A stretch of 16,264 nt of DNA from Tardiphaga sp. (GTDB lineage: Bacteria; Pseudomonadota; Alphaproteobacteria; Rhizobiales; Xanthobacteraceae). The DNA is taken from positions 1 to 16,264 of the forward strand of contig JAQGJY010000051.1 of assembly GCA_028290325.1 (NCBI GenBank). The letters are read 5' to 3'. The translations under genes were made by a program, and so were the position numbers. The notes beneath the pieces are model-generated. The model was not told where the DNA came from. It did no database searches and saw nothing but the letters and a program-made list of their open reading frames with translations. Each line of letters starts with the position of its first letter. Positions within the stretch are counted from its first letter, which is position 1. This document shows positions 1-6,262 of this stretch, one piece after another.

Positions 1-268
1 GCTCGGCCGCGGCGGCGATGTCGAGATTGACCGTCTGCGCTTCTTCCATCAGCGCGGTCAGTTCGCGCGATCCGAAGCCGCGCCACCAGTCGAGCTTCGG
101 CGGCGCATCGGTCCGCTTGCCGCCAGACGCGCCATAAGCGGACGGCACATCCAGCGCCGGATCCGGCAAATCCTTGGTCAGGATACAGCCGCTGGTCGCT
201 GTCGCCAACGCCAGCACGGCAAACAGACGCGCGGCGCGCAGCGCAGGACCGAACAATACTCCGCTCAC
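1..268 (-). CDS. NodT-family RND efflux outer-membrane lipoprotein, N-terminal part (gene runs off left edge)
   Basis: Outer-membrane channel (TolC-like factor) of a tripartite RND efflux pump; only the first 89 codons are inside the window. The start is a GTG at 268-266. The only nearby ATG, three bases upstream in another frame, is followed at once by a stop. Residues 1-26 form a signal peptide with a hydrophobic run ending ATATSGC, a type II lipoprotein signal with Cys at about residue 27 (Thr at -3 is less usual than Leu). The mature part begins CILTKDLPDPALDVPSAY and reaches KLDWWRGFGSRELTALM. The W-W-R-x-F plus E-L-x-x-L-M pattern and the following N-L-D-I-A-A are typical of the NodT/OprM family N-terminus. 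It is divergent from the lipid cassette across a 397 bp gap. Pump partners are not visible, so the substrate cannot be inferred. The family call is fairly firm. Confidence 0.8.
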   Translation of the reverse strand, partial: MSGVLFGPALRAARLFAVLALATATSGCILTKDLPDPALDVPSAYGASGGKRTDAPPKLDWWRGFGSRELTALMEEAQTVNLDIAAAAE

Positions 269-665
269 GCCATTGCTCCCGGCCAACGGCCGTCCCGTCC
301 GGTGGCGTCTTGCGCCAGCGCATCGTCAGATTGCAGCCGTCCCACCGTGTGATGCTCTCTATTCGAACCCCGCGACAGTCTATCCGCCTGATCAAGGCGC
401 GGACAGGGCTTGGGCGACTTATGCGGCTGCATTTCTGCGAGCCGGCCCGCTGCCGCGAATGCCGGTTTTGCCCATTTCACATGGGCTTTTCGGGTCAGGA
501 ACGCGATCGCGCGCGCCAGCCTTACGAAGAATTCATCTGCCCGATGTTGAATGATGGCCGGTTTAGACGGTCTGGGCAGGCCGATGCATGCGGTTGTTGA
601 AACCCGGCTGCGGCCGCATCGTAGCTTGCAAATACGAAAAAATCGGATCGTCGGGGGCTTACGGA
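269..665. other. Divergent intergenic region, no convincing gene
   Basis: This stretch separates the efflux lipoprotein gene (minus) from the lipid cassette (plus) and must hold both promoters. Short open frames exist on both strands, but none resembles a known protein or has a good start context. A CGCCT/AGGCG inverted repeat with a GATCA loop lies at 385-399, and a stronger terminator-like hairpin lies at 470-490. A weak -35-like TTGAAA at 597-602 lies 19 bases upstream of TAGCTT; the spacing is too long for a confident promoter. Confidence 0.6.
470..490 (+). terminator. Intrinsic-terminator-like hairpin upstream of the lipid cassette
   Basis: A perfect 6 bp stem, GCCCAT (470-475) with ATGGGC (481-486), has a 5-base loop and is followed directly by TTTT on the plus strand. 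On the minus strand the hairpin is followed by AAAA, so it would act on plus-strand transcription only. No plus-strand gene ends here, so it could end a short leader or small RNA, or attenuate transcription into the gene at 666. The T tract is short, so activity is uncertain. Confidence 0.4.
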
Positions 666-1979
666 ATGCGCGTCGCAGTGGTTGGAACGGGAATCGCCGG
701 CAACGCCGCTGCGTGGGCATTGTCGCAACGATATCCGGTCACCGTGTATGACCGCGAGCTTCGCCCCGGCGGCCACAGTCACACGGTCACGATCGACTAT
801 GACGGCACGCCGCTGCAGGTCGATATCGGCTTCATCGTCTATAACGAGGTCAACTATCCCGAACTGACAGCTCTGCTCGCGCATCTTGGCGTCGAGACCG
901 TCGAGAGCTGCATGAGCTTCGCGGTGACAGCGGATGGCGGCGCGTTCGAGTGGAAAGGCGGCGGCGATACCTGGCGCGATACCGCGCGCGGCCTGTTCGC
1001 GCAGCGCCGCAACCTGTTCTCGCCGTCTTATCTTTGGATGTTGCGCGACATTCTAGCCTTCAACACCCGCAGCGTCGCCGACCGCGATGCCGGTCTTTTG
1101 AAAAACATGACGCTCGGTGATTACTTCAAGTTTCGCCGATTCGCGCCGCGCCTGCTGACGGATTACCTGGCGCCGATGGGCGCCGCGATCTGGTCGGCGC
1201 CGGCCGCGCAGATGCTGGATTTCCCGGCCGAGAATTTTGTTGCGTTCTTCAGCAATCACCGGTTGCTGCGGTATGATCGTCCGGTCTGGCGCACGGTGAA
1301 GGGCGGCAGCGCCCGGTATGTCGAGAAACTGATGAGATCGTTCAAGGATCACGTCAGGCTCGGCTGCGCGGTCAGCTCGATCGAGCGAACGGCGCAAGGT
1401 GTCGTCGTGCGTGACAGTTTCGGCCAGGTCGAAACCTACGATCACGTCGTGATCGCCACGCATAGCGATCAGGCCCTCAAAATGCTCGCTGACCCGTCGC
1501 CGCAGGAAGTGTCGGTCCTGGGCGATATCGGCTATTCGTCGAACATCGTCTATCTGCACCGCGATGTCAGGCTGATGCCAAAGCGCAAACATGCCTGGGC
1601 GTCGTGGAATTTCCTGCGCTGGAAGCGAGAGGAAGCGGGCGTGAACGACGTCGCCGTGACCTATTGGATGAACCGTCTGCAAGGCCAGCCGGACGACAAA
1701 CCGATTTTCGTCAGCCTCAACCCGCCGATCAAGCCGGACCCGGCGCTGACATTCGGCCGTTACGTCTTCGAGCACCCGATGTATGATGCCAAGGCGTTTG
1801 CCGCGCAGACCCGGATTGGCGACATTCAGGGGCAACGCCACACCTGGTTTGCCGGCGCGTGGACCGGCTACGGCTTTCACGAGGACGGCCTGCGCTCGGG
1901 CCTCGCGGTCGCCGAAGCGTTGGGCGCGTCGGCGCCGTGGCGCGCGCCTGCCCCGGAACTGGCGGAAGCCGCGGAGTGA
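666..1979 (+). CDS. FAD-dependent amine-oxidase-like oxidoreductase (COG2907 type), lipid-modification cassette
   Basis: Predicted flavoprotein of 437 residues. A Rossmann dinucleotide-binding motif, GTGIAG, lies at residues 7-12, followed by an acidic strand end (VTVYDRE, 26-31) and RPGGHSHT, as in the monoamine-oxidase/phytoene-desaturase superfamily. The C-terminal FAD-binding signature is WFAGAWTGYGFHEDGLRSG. Start: the frame is open back to an ATG at 588, but the Rossmann strand must be near the N-terminus, so the ATG at 666 is chosen. The ribosome-binding site is poor (a G-run at 653-657). The next gene starts 2 bases after the stop, so they are co-transcribed. Proteins of this group sit beside DUF1365 and CFA-like genes in many proteobacteria. 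From memory, a flavoprotein of this type has been assigned a fatty-acyl desaturation role in Rhodobacter furan fatty-acid synthesis (UfaD). The substrate here is inferred to be a phospholipid acyl chain; it is not shown by the sequence. Confidence 0.85.
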   Translation: MRVAVVGTGIAGNAAAWALSQRYPVTVYDRELRPGGHSHTVTIDYDGTPLQVDIGFIVYNEVNYPELTALLAHLGVETVESCMSFAVTADGGAFEWKGGGDTWRDTARGLFAQRRNLFSPSYLWMLRDILAFNTRSVADRDAGLLKNMTLGDYFKFRRFAPRLLTDYLAPMGAAIWSAPAAQMLDFPAENFVAFFSNHRLLRYDRPVWRTVKGGSARYVEKLMRSFKDHVRLGCAVSSIERTAQGVVVRDSFGQVETYDHVVIATHSDQALKMLADPSPQEVSVLGDIGYSSNIVYLHRDVRLMPKRKHAWASWNFLRWKREEAGVNDVAVTYWMNRLQGQPDDKPIFVSLNPPIKPDPALTFGRYVFEHPMYDAKAFAAQTRIGDIQGQRHTWFAGAWTGYGFHEDGLRSGLAVAEALGASAPWRAPAPELAEAAE

Positions 1980-1981
1980 CC

Positions 1982-2869
1982 ATGCTGCATGACCAGACCA
2001 GGGCGACAATGCCGGCCACCGCGGCCGCGTCGCTCTACGTCGGCAACGTCATGCATGCGCGACTGAAGCCGATCGGGCATCGCTTTTCCTATCGCGTGAT
2101 GAGCCTGTTGATCGATCTTGATCGACTGGACGAAGCCGACGCGCAGTCGAAGTTGTTCGGCGTCAATCGCGCGGCGCTGTATAGCTTCCGCGAATCCGAT
2201 CATGGCGATCGCGATGGGTCGTCGCTGCGGGCCTATGCCCAACGTCGCGCGGCGGACCACGCCATCGATCTGACCGGCGGCCGCGTGCTGCTGCTGTGCT
2301 ATCCGCGCCTGCTCGGCTACACGTTCAATCCGCTATCGGCCTATTTCTGCTATCGCGCCGATGGCGAACTGGCGCTGATGATCTACGAGGTCCGCAACAC
2401 GTTCGGCGACATCCATGCTTACGTGCTGCCGGTCCGTCCCGGCGAGGTCAGCGCCGCTGGCCTTCGGCAGGAACAGGACAAGCTGTTTTACGTCTCGCCC
2501 TTCATCGACATGGCGATGCGCTATCACTTCCGCGTCTCGCCGCCGGGCGACCATGTCAAACTGCGAATTCTGGAGACCGACACCGAGGGACCGCTGCTGG
2601 CCGCGACCTTCAGCGGCGATCGCCGTGCCCTGAATGGCCCGATGTTGGCGGCGATGTTCGCCGCCCTACCAATGGTCACATTCAAGATCATGGCCGCGAT
2701 TCACTGGGAGGCATTGCGGCTCTGGATCAAGGGCGCGAGATTCGTGCCGCGCCCGGCGGCCCCTGCATCACAAACCGCCTTTGCGAGCCGCCCAGGCAGT
2801 GTCTATACTGATCAGGGCGTGTCCGAATCCGAGCAGACGCGGCATCGCAAAAGCGCTCTGGTTCCATGA
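1982..2869 (+). CDS. DUF1365 family protein
   Basis: 295-residue protein of the DUF1365 (COG3496) family, whose biochemical function is unknown to me. Recognisable family blocks are SLYVGNVMHARLKPIGHRFSY near residues 17-37, VLLLCYPRLLGYTFNPLSAY (102-121), YEVRNTFGDIHAYVLP (135-150) and FYVSPFIDM (169-177), ending with the HWEALRLWIKGARFVPRP block. Conserved His, Arg, Tyr and Asn residues in these blocks could form an active site, but no catalytic motif of a known enzyme class is evident. The start at 1982 has a good ribosome-binding site (GCGGAG, ending 7 bases before the ATG) and lies 2 bases after the previous stop; an in-frame ATG at 2009 is an alternative. The last ~35 residues are polar and low in similarity to the family as I know it. 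It lies between the FAD oxidoreductase and the CFA-like methyltransferase, which implies a role in the same fatty-acyl modification. Confidence 0.85.
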   Translation: MLHDQTRATMPATAAASLYVGNVMHARLKPIGHRFSYRVMSLLIDLDRLDEADAQSKLFGVNRAALYSFRESDHGDRDGSSLRAYAQRRAADHAIDLTGGRVLLLCYPRLLGYTFNPLSAYFCYRADGELALMIYEVRNTFGDIHAYVLPVRPGEVSAAGLRQEQDKLFYVSPFIDMAMRYHFRVSPPGDHVKLRILETDTEGPLLAATFSGDRRALNGPMLAAMFAALPMVTFKIMAAIHWEALRLWIKGARFVPRPAAPASQTAFASRPGSVYTDQGVSESEQTRHRKSALVP

Positions 2870-2890
2870 CGGCGTCCTGATGCCACGCCG
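2870..2890 (+). other. Hairpin immediately after the DUF1365 stop codon
   Basis: CGGCGT (2870-2875) pairs perfectly with ACGCCG (2885-2890) around a 9-base loop, starting one base after the stop. There is no T tract, so it is not an intrinsic terminator. In the 68-base gap before the methyltransferase gene it could be an mRNA processing or stability element, or chance in GC-rich DNA. Confidence 0.3.
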
Positions 2891-2937
2891 AAGATCGTGT
2901 TGCTCGGAATGAGCGCTGCCTGACCAGGTGGACTTGT

Positions 2938-4239
2938 ATGTCTGACATCATGAATGCCAACCTGCTCGATCCGATGATCCGCCCCCCGGCCGGCGCGCTG
3001 GTATTTGCCTCAACCGACATCATCGTTTTGACGCCGACCAATGTCGGCGAGCATTGTCGCGACCTGCCGCGTCTGGTGCGGATGGCGCTGGCCTTTGGCG
3101 CGAGACTGCGACACGGCACCCTCGACGTGACATTGCCCGACGGCCGCCGGCTGCGGATGGGCGGCGTCGAGCCCGGCCCCGCCGCCGCGATGACTCTGTA
3201 CAATTATGGTTTTGCGTCGCGTCTGTTGAACGGCGGCGATGTCGGCATCGCTGAGGCCTATCTGCACGGCGAATGGGATACGCCGGACCTCACGCAGTTC
3301 CTCTATCTGTTTTGCGTCAATCACGATCTGATCGTCACGATGCTCGGCAACAATCCGATGATGCGCTTCGTCCAGAACGTGCGGCACTGGTTCAACCGCA
3401 ATACGAAGCGGCAGGCGCGTCGCAACATCCACGACCATTACGACATCGGCAACGCGTTCTATTCGGCGTGGCTCGATCCCAGCATGACCTATTCATCGGC
3501 ATTGTATGAAACGCCGTCGCAGGATCTGACCGCCGCCCAGATCAACAAGTACCGCAAGCTGTGCGAAGCGATCGATTTGCGGCCCGGCCATACCCTGCTG
3601 GAGATCGGCTGCGGCTGGGGCGGATTTGCGGAGTACGCCGCGAAGCATCACGGCGCCCGGGTGGTCGGCCTCACGATCTCAACCGAGCAGCGCGACTTCG
3701 CGCAAAAGCGCATGTTCGAGGCGGGTCTTGCGGACCGCGTCGAGATCAAGTTTCAGGACTATCGCGACGAGCGCGGCCACTACGATCGCATCGCGTCGAT
3801 CGAGATGATCGAGGCGGTCGGCGAGCAGTTCTGGCCGCACTACTTCTCGCAGTTGCGCGACCGGCTGCTGCCGGGCGGCCTCGTCGGCCTTCAGGCGATC
3901 ACGATTCAAGACAAGCTGTTTCAAGGCTATCGGCGCGAAGTGGACTTCATCCAGCGTTACGTATTCCCCGGCGGCATGCTGCCGTCGCCGGGCGTGCTGA
4001 AATCACTCGGCGAGAAGTTCGGGGTGCCTGTTATTCGCGAGCGGATCTTCGGAGAAGATTATGCCAAGACGCTGGCGACATGGAGAGACAATTTCCGCGC
4101 CGCCTGGCCGAACCTGGTCCCGCTCGGTTTCGACGACCGGTTCCGCCGGCTGTGGGAATACTACCTCGCTTATTGCGAGGCGGGATTCCTGTCGGGCAAC
4201 ATTGATGTCCGGCAGGTGGTGCTCGCCAAGGCGAATTAG
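2938..4239 (+). CDS. Cyclopropane-fatty-acyl-phospholipid synthase family SAM methyltransferase (non-canonical active site)
   Basis: 433-residue SAM-dependent methyltransferase of the CFA synthase family (COG2230), expected to act on unsaturated acyl chains of membrane phospholipids. An N-terminal domain (~1-155) binds lipid in relatives. The catalytic Rossmann domain carries HDHYDIGNAFYSAWLDP (165-181), SAM motif I LEIGCGWGGF (221-230), VVGLTIS (242-248), SIEMIEAVG (287-295) and FIQRYVFPGGMLPS (337-350). Compared with Escherichia coli Cfa and mycobacterial CmaA1 as I recall them, the active-site YSCAY is YSSALY here (Ser187 for the bicarbonate-contacting Cys) and LLHTI is LQAIT (Gln319 for His). 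The Glu (Glu292) and the C-terminal-domain Tyr (Tyr375) are retained. The product may therefore be a methyl-branched chain rather than a cyclopropane. The start at 2938 is supported by AGGTGGA about 6 bases upstream. It is the third gene of the cassette, 68 bases after DUF1365. Confidence 0.9.
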   Translation: MSDIMNANLLDPMIRPPAGALVFASTDIIVLTPTNVGEHCRDLPRLVRMALAFGARLRHGTLDVTLPDGRRLRMGGVEPGPAAAMTLYNYGFASRLLNGGDVGIAEAYLHGEWDTPDLTQFLYLFCVNHDLIVTMLGNNPMMRFVQNVRHWFNRNTKRQARRNIHDHYDIGNAFYSAWLDPSMTYSSALYETPSQDLTAAQINKYRKLCEAIDLRPGHTLLEIGCGWGGFAEYAAKHHGARVVGLTISTEQRDFAQKRMFEAGLADRVEIKFQDYRDERGHYDRIASIEMIEAVGEQFWPHYFSQLRDRLLPGGLVGLQAITIQDKLFQGYRREVDFIQRYVFPGGMLPSPGVLKSLGEKFGVPVIRERIFGEDYAKTLATWRDNFRAAWPNLVPLGFDDRFRRLWEYYLAYCEAGFLSGNIDVRQVVLAKAN

Positions 4240-4311
4240 CCTCCCTTGTGCCGGTTTGGCTCGTGACTTAGGGTCGGCGCCTCATCAAAAGAAGCGGGCA
4301 AGCCTCTCCAC

Positions 4312-5349
4312 ATGAAAATCAATCAAGACGTGGTCGATGCAATCGGTCGCACTCCCCTCATCAGGCTGAAGCGCGCGTCGGAATCGACAGGCTGCACCAT
4401 TCTCGGCAAGGCCGAATTTATGAATCCCGGCCAGTCGGTCAAGGATCGCGCGGCATTATTCATCATCCGCGATGCGATGGAGCGCGGTGAACTGCGCCCG
4501 GGCGGCGTGGTCGTCGAAGGCACGGCGGGGAATACCGGCATCGGCCTGGCGCTGGTCGCCAACGCGCTCGGCTTCCGCACGGTGATCGTGATTCCGGAGA
4601 CCCAGAGCCAGGAAAAGAAAGACACGTTGCGGCTCTGCGGTGCGGAGCTGATCGAGGTTCCGGCGGTGCCTTATGCCAATCCGAATAATTACGTGAAACT
4701 GTCCGGCCGCCTCGCCGAGCAGCTGGCCAAGACCGAGCCGAACGGCGCGATCTGGGCCAACCAGTTCGACAACGTCGCCAACCGCCAGGCGCATATCGAG
4801 ACGACGGCGCCGGAAATCTGGGAGCAGACCGGTGGCCGCATCGACGGCTTCGTCTGTTCGGTCGGCTCGGGTGGCACGCTGGCCGGCGTCTCGATGGCGC
4901 TGAAGGCGAAGAACCCGAACATCAAGATCATGCTGGCCGACCCGCTCGGCTCGGCGCTCTATAATTTCTACAAGAACGGGGTTCTGAAATCGGAAGGCTC
5001 GTCGATCACCGAAGGCATCGGTCAGGGCCGCATCACCGCCAACCTTGATGGCGCGCTGATCGACGGCGCCTATCAGATTCCCGACGAGGAAGCGGTGCCG
5101 ATCATCTTCGACCTGCTCGAACATGAAGGCCTTTGTCTCGGCGGCTCCAGCGGCGTCAATATCGCAGGCGCGATGCGGCTCGCGGAGGAGATGGGACCGG
5201 GCCACACCATCGTGACCATCCTGTGCGACAACGGCAGCCGTTATCAGTCGAAGCTGTTCAACCCGGATTTCATGCGGTCGAAAAACCTGCCGGTGCCGGA
5301 CTGGCTGGAGAAGAAATCCGCGATCAAGGTGCCGTTCGAAACCGTGTGA
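4312..5349 (+). CDS. cysK: PLP-dependent cysteine synthase (O-acetylserine sulfhydrylase family)
   Basis: 345-residue fold-type II PLP enzyme predicted to make L-cysteine from O-acetylserine and sulfide in the cytoplasm. The Schiff-base lysine is Lys44 in NPGQSVKDRAA. The substrate loop is GTAGNTG (70-76), the phosphate loop is GSGGT (185-189), and the C-terminal pyridine-side motif is DNGSRYQS (306-313). The usual loop is TSGNTG, so a Ser is replaced by Ala72. I associate this variant, and the NPNNYVKLSGRLAEQL region, with a distinct CysK subgroup also found in fungi. It could use another acceptor (O-phosphoserine, homoserine derivatives) or beta-replacement substrates; cysteine synthase is the best guess. 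It starts 72 bases after the methyltransferase gene, so it may have its own promoter, though none is clear. It converges with the aap operon, whose far end is divergent from a metC-type gene. Confidence 0.85.
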   Translation: MKINQDVVDAIGRTPLIRLKRASESTGCTILGKAEFMNPGQSVKDRAALFIIRDAMERGELRPGGVVVEGTAGNTGIGLALVANALGFRTVIVIPETQSQEKKDTLRLCGAELIEVPAVPYANPNNYVKLSGRLAEQLAKTEPNGAIWANQFDNVANRQAHIETTAPEIWEQTGGRIDGFVCSVGSGGTLAGVSMALKAKNPNIKIMLADPLGSALYNFYKNGVLKSEGSSITEGIGQGRITANLDGALIDGAYQIPDEEAVPIIFDLLEHEGLCLGGSSGVNIAGAMRLAEEMGPGHTIVTILCDNGSRYQSKLFNPDFMRSKNLPVPDWLEKKSAIKVPFETV

Positions 5350-5363
5350 GGCGTGCAACAGGC

Positions 5364-5490
5364 GCACCTCATCCCGCGGTGCAAGCCGGCCTCGATGAGC
5401 CGCGAAGAATGCCGACCGCTGCGCTCCGCGATGCCGCGAGGCGTTCATTGAACGCAAAAGCGTTCGTTGAAAAGCACCTCAGGATGACGG
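5364..5490. repeat. Decayed REP-like palindromic intergenic repeat
   Basis: The spacer holds GCACCTCATCCCGCGGTGC (5364-5382), whose ends GCACC/GGTGC pair, and CACCTCAGGATGACGG (5475-5490). CACCTCA recurs at 5365, 5475 and 5505. These resemble the CCTCATCCTGAGG-type palindromic repeats that are common between genes of Bradyrhizobium relatives, here in degraded form. The family assignment is from memory, and no second copy exists in the window to confirm it. Confidence 0.35.
5444..5471. terminator. Strong hairpin between convergent cysK and aapP, probable bidirectional terminator
   Basis: TTCATTGAACGC (5444-5455) and GCGTTCGTTGAA (5460-5471) pair around an AAAA loop: a 12-position stem with one T-T mismatch, one G-U pair and a perfect inner 6 bp. 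It lies between two convergent genes where terminators are needed. Neither side has a T tract longer than two, so a Rho-linked or processing role is possible. A second small stem, ACGGC (5487-5491) with GCCGT (5498-5502), follows and ends in TTT. Confidence 0.45.
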
Positions 5491-5503
5491 CGGCGAAGCC
5501 GTT

Positions 5504-6253
5504 TCACCTCAGAATTTGACCCAAGAACAATTTCGTCCGCTCGTGCTGCGGATTGGAAAAGAAATTCTCCGGCGTGTTGCTCTCGATGATCTGGCCCGCG
5601 TCCATGAACACGACGCGGTCGGCGACCTGCTTGGCGAAGCCCATTTCGTGCGTCACCACCATCATCGTCATGCCCTCCTCGGCCAGATCGACCATCGTAT
5701 CGAGCACTTCCTTCACCATTTCCGGATCGAGCGCCGAGGTCGGTTCGTCGAACAGCATCACTTTCGGGCTCATCGTCAGCGCGCGGGCGATCGCGACGCG
5801 CTGTTGCTGGCCGCCGGACATCTGGCCGGGAAATTTGTTGGCCTGATGCGGGATCCGCACGCGCTCCAGATATTTCATCGCGGTCGCTTCCGCCTCCTTC
5901 TTCGGAATGTTGCGGACCCAGATCGGGGCGAGCGTGCAATTCTCCAGAACCGTCAGATGCGGAAACAGATTGAAGCTCTGAAACACCATGCCGACCTCGC
6001 GCCGCACGTCGTCGACGCGGCGCAGATTTGGCCCGAGTTCGATGCCGTCAACGTTGATCTGGCCTTCCTGAAACTCCTCCAACGCGTTGATGCAGCGGAT
6101 CAGCGTCGATTTGCCGGAGCCCGACGGCCCGCAGATGACGATGCGCTCGCCTTTGCCGACATCGATGCCGATGTCGCGCAGCACATGAAAGTCGCCGTAC
6201 CATTTGTTGAGGCCGGTGATCGAAACGATCGGAGAGGTCGCGCTTGCGGTCAT
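5504..6253 (-). CDS. aapP: General L-amino-acid ABC transporter, ATP-binding protein
   Basis: 249-residue ATPase that powers the AapJQMP/BztABCD-type importer for polar L-amino acids on the cytoplasmic face of the inner membrane. Motifs in order are Walker A GPSGSGKST (42-50), Q-loop Gln92 in MVFQSFNLFPH, ABC signature MSGGQQQRVAIARAL (145-159), Walker B VMLFDEPTSALDP (165-177) and the switch histidine in VVTHEMGFA (His202). The length and the C-terminal NPQHERTKLFLGQIL ending match the amino-acid (PAAT) subfamily. The ATG at 6253 lies 9 bases after the aapM stop; this is the last gene of the four-gene operon. All catalytic motifs are intact. Confidence 0.95.
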   Translation of the reverse strand: MTASATSPIVSITGLNKWYGDFHVLRDIGIDVGKGERIVICGPSGSGKSTLIRCINALEEFQEGQINVDGIELGPNLRRVDDVRREVGMVFQSFNLFPHLTVLENCTLAPIWVRNIPKKEAEATAMKYLERVRIPHQANKFPGQMSGGQQQRVAIARALTMSPKVMLFDEPTSALDPEMVKEVLDTMVDLAEEGMTMMVVTHEMGFAKQVADRVVFMDAGQIIESNTPENFFSNPQHERTKLFLGQILR

Positions 6254-6262
6254 GATGTGATC

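Noticed and set aside
310..600. Small Cys-containing open frame (96 codons) in the divergent region
   Set aside because: It has a C-x2-C-like cluster but no recognisable family, no clear ribosome-binding site, and it spans the terminator-like hairpin.
597..625. TTGAAA...TAGCTT as promoter of the lipid cassette
   Set aside because: The spacer is 19 bases and the -10 matches poorly; not strong enough to annotate. I also looked for RpoE/ChrR-type TGATC-N18-TAA and EcfG-type GGAAC-N16/17-CGTT sites here and found no good match.
588..665. Earlier ATG for the FAD oxidoreductase
   Set aside because: It would put 26 residues without family likeness before the Rossmann strand; the conserved protein begins at 666.
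4456..5457. Minus-strand open frame of 333 codons opposite cysK
   Set aside because: Composition is typical of an antisense shadow, with no motif, and cysK is unmistakable.
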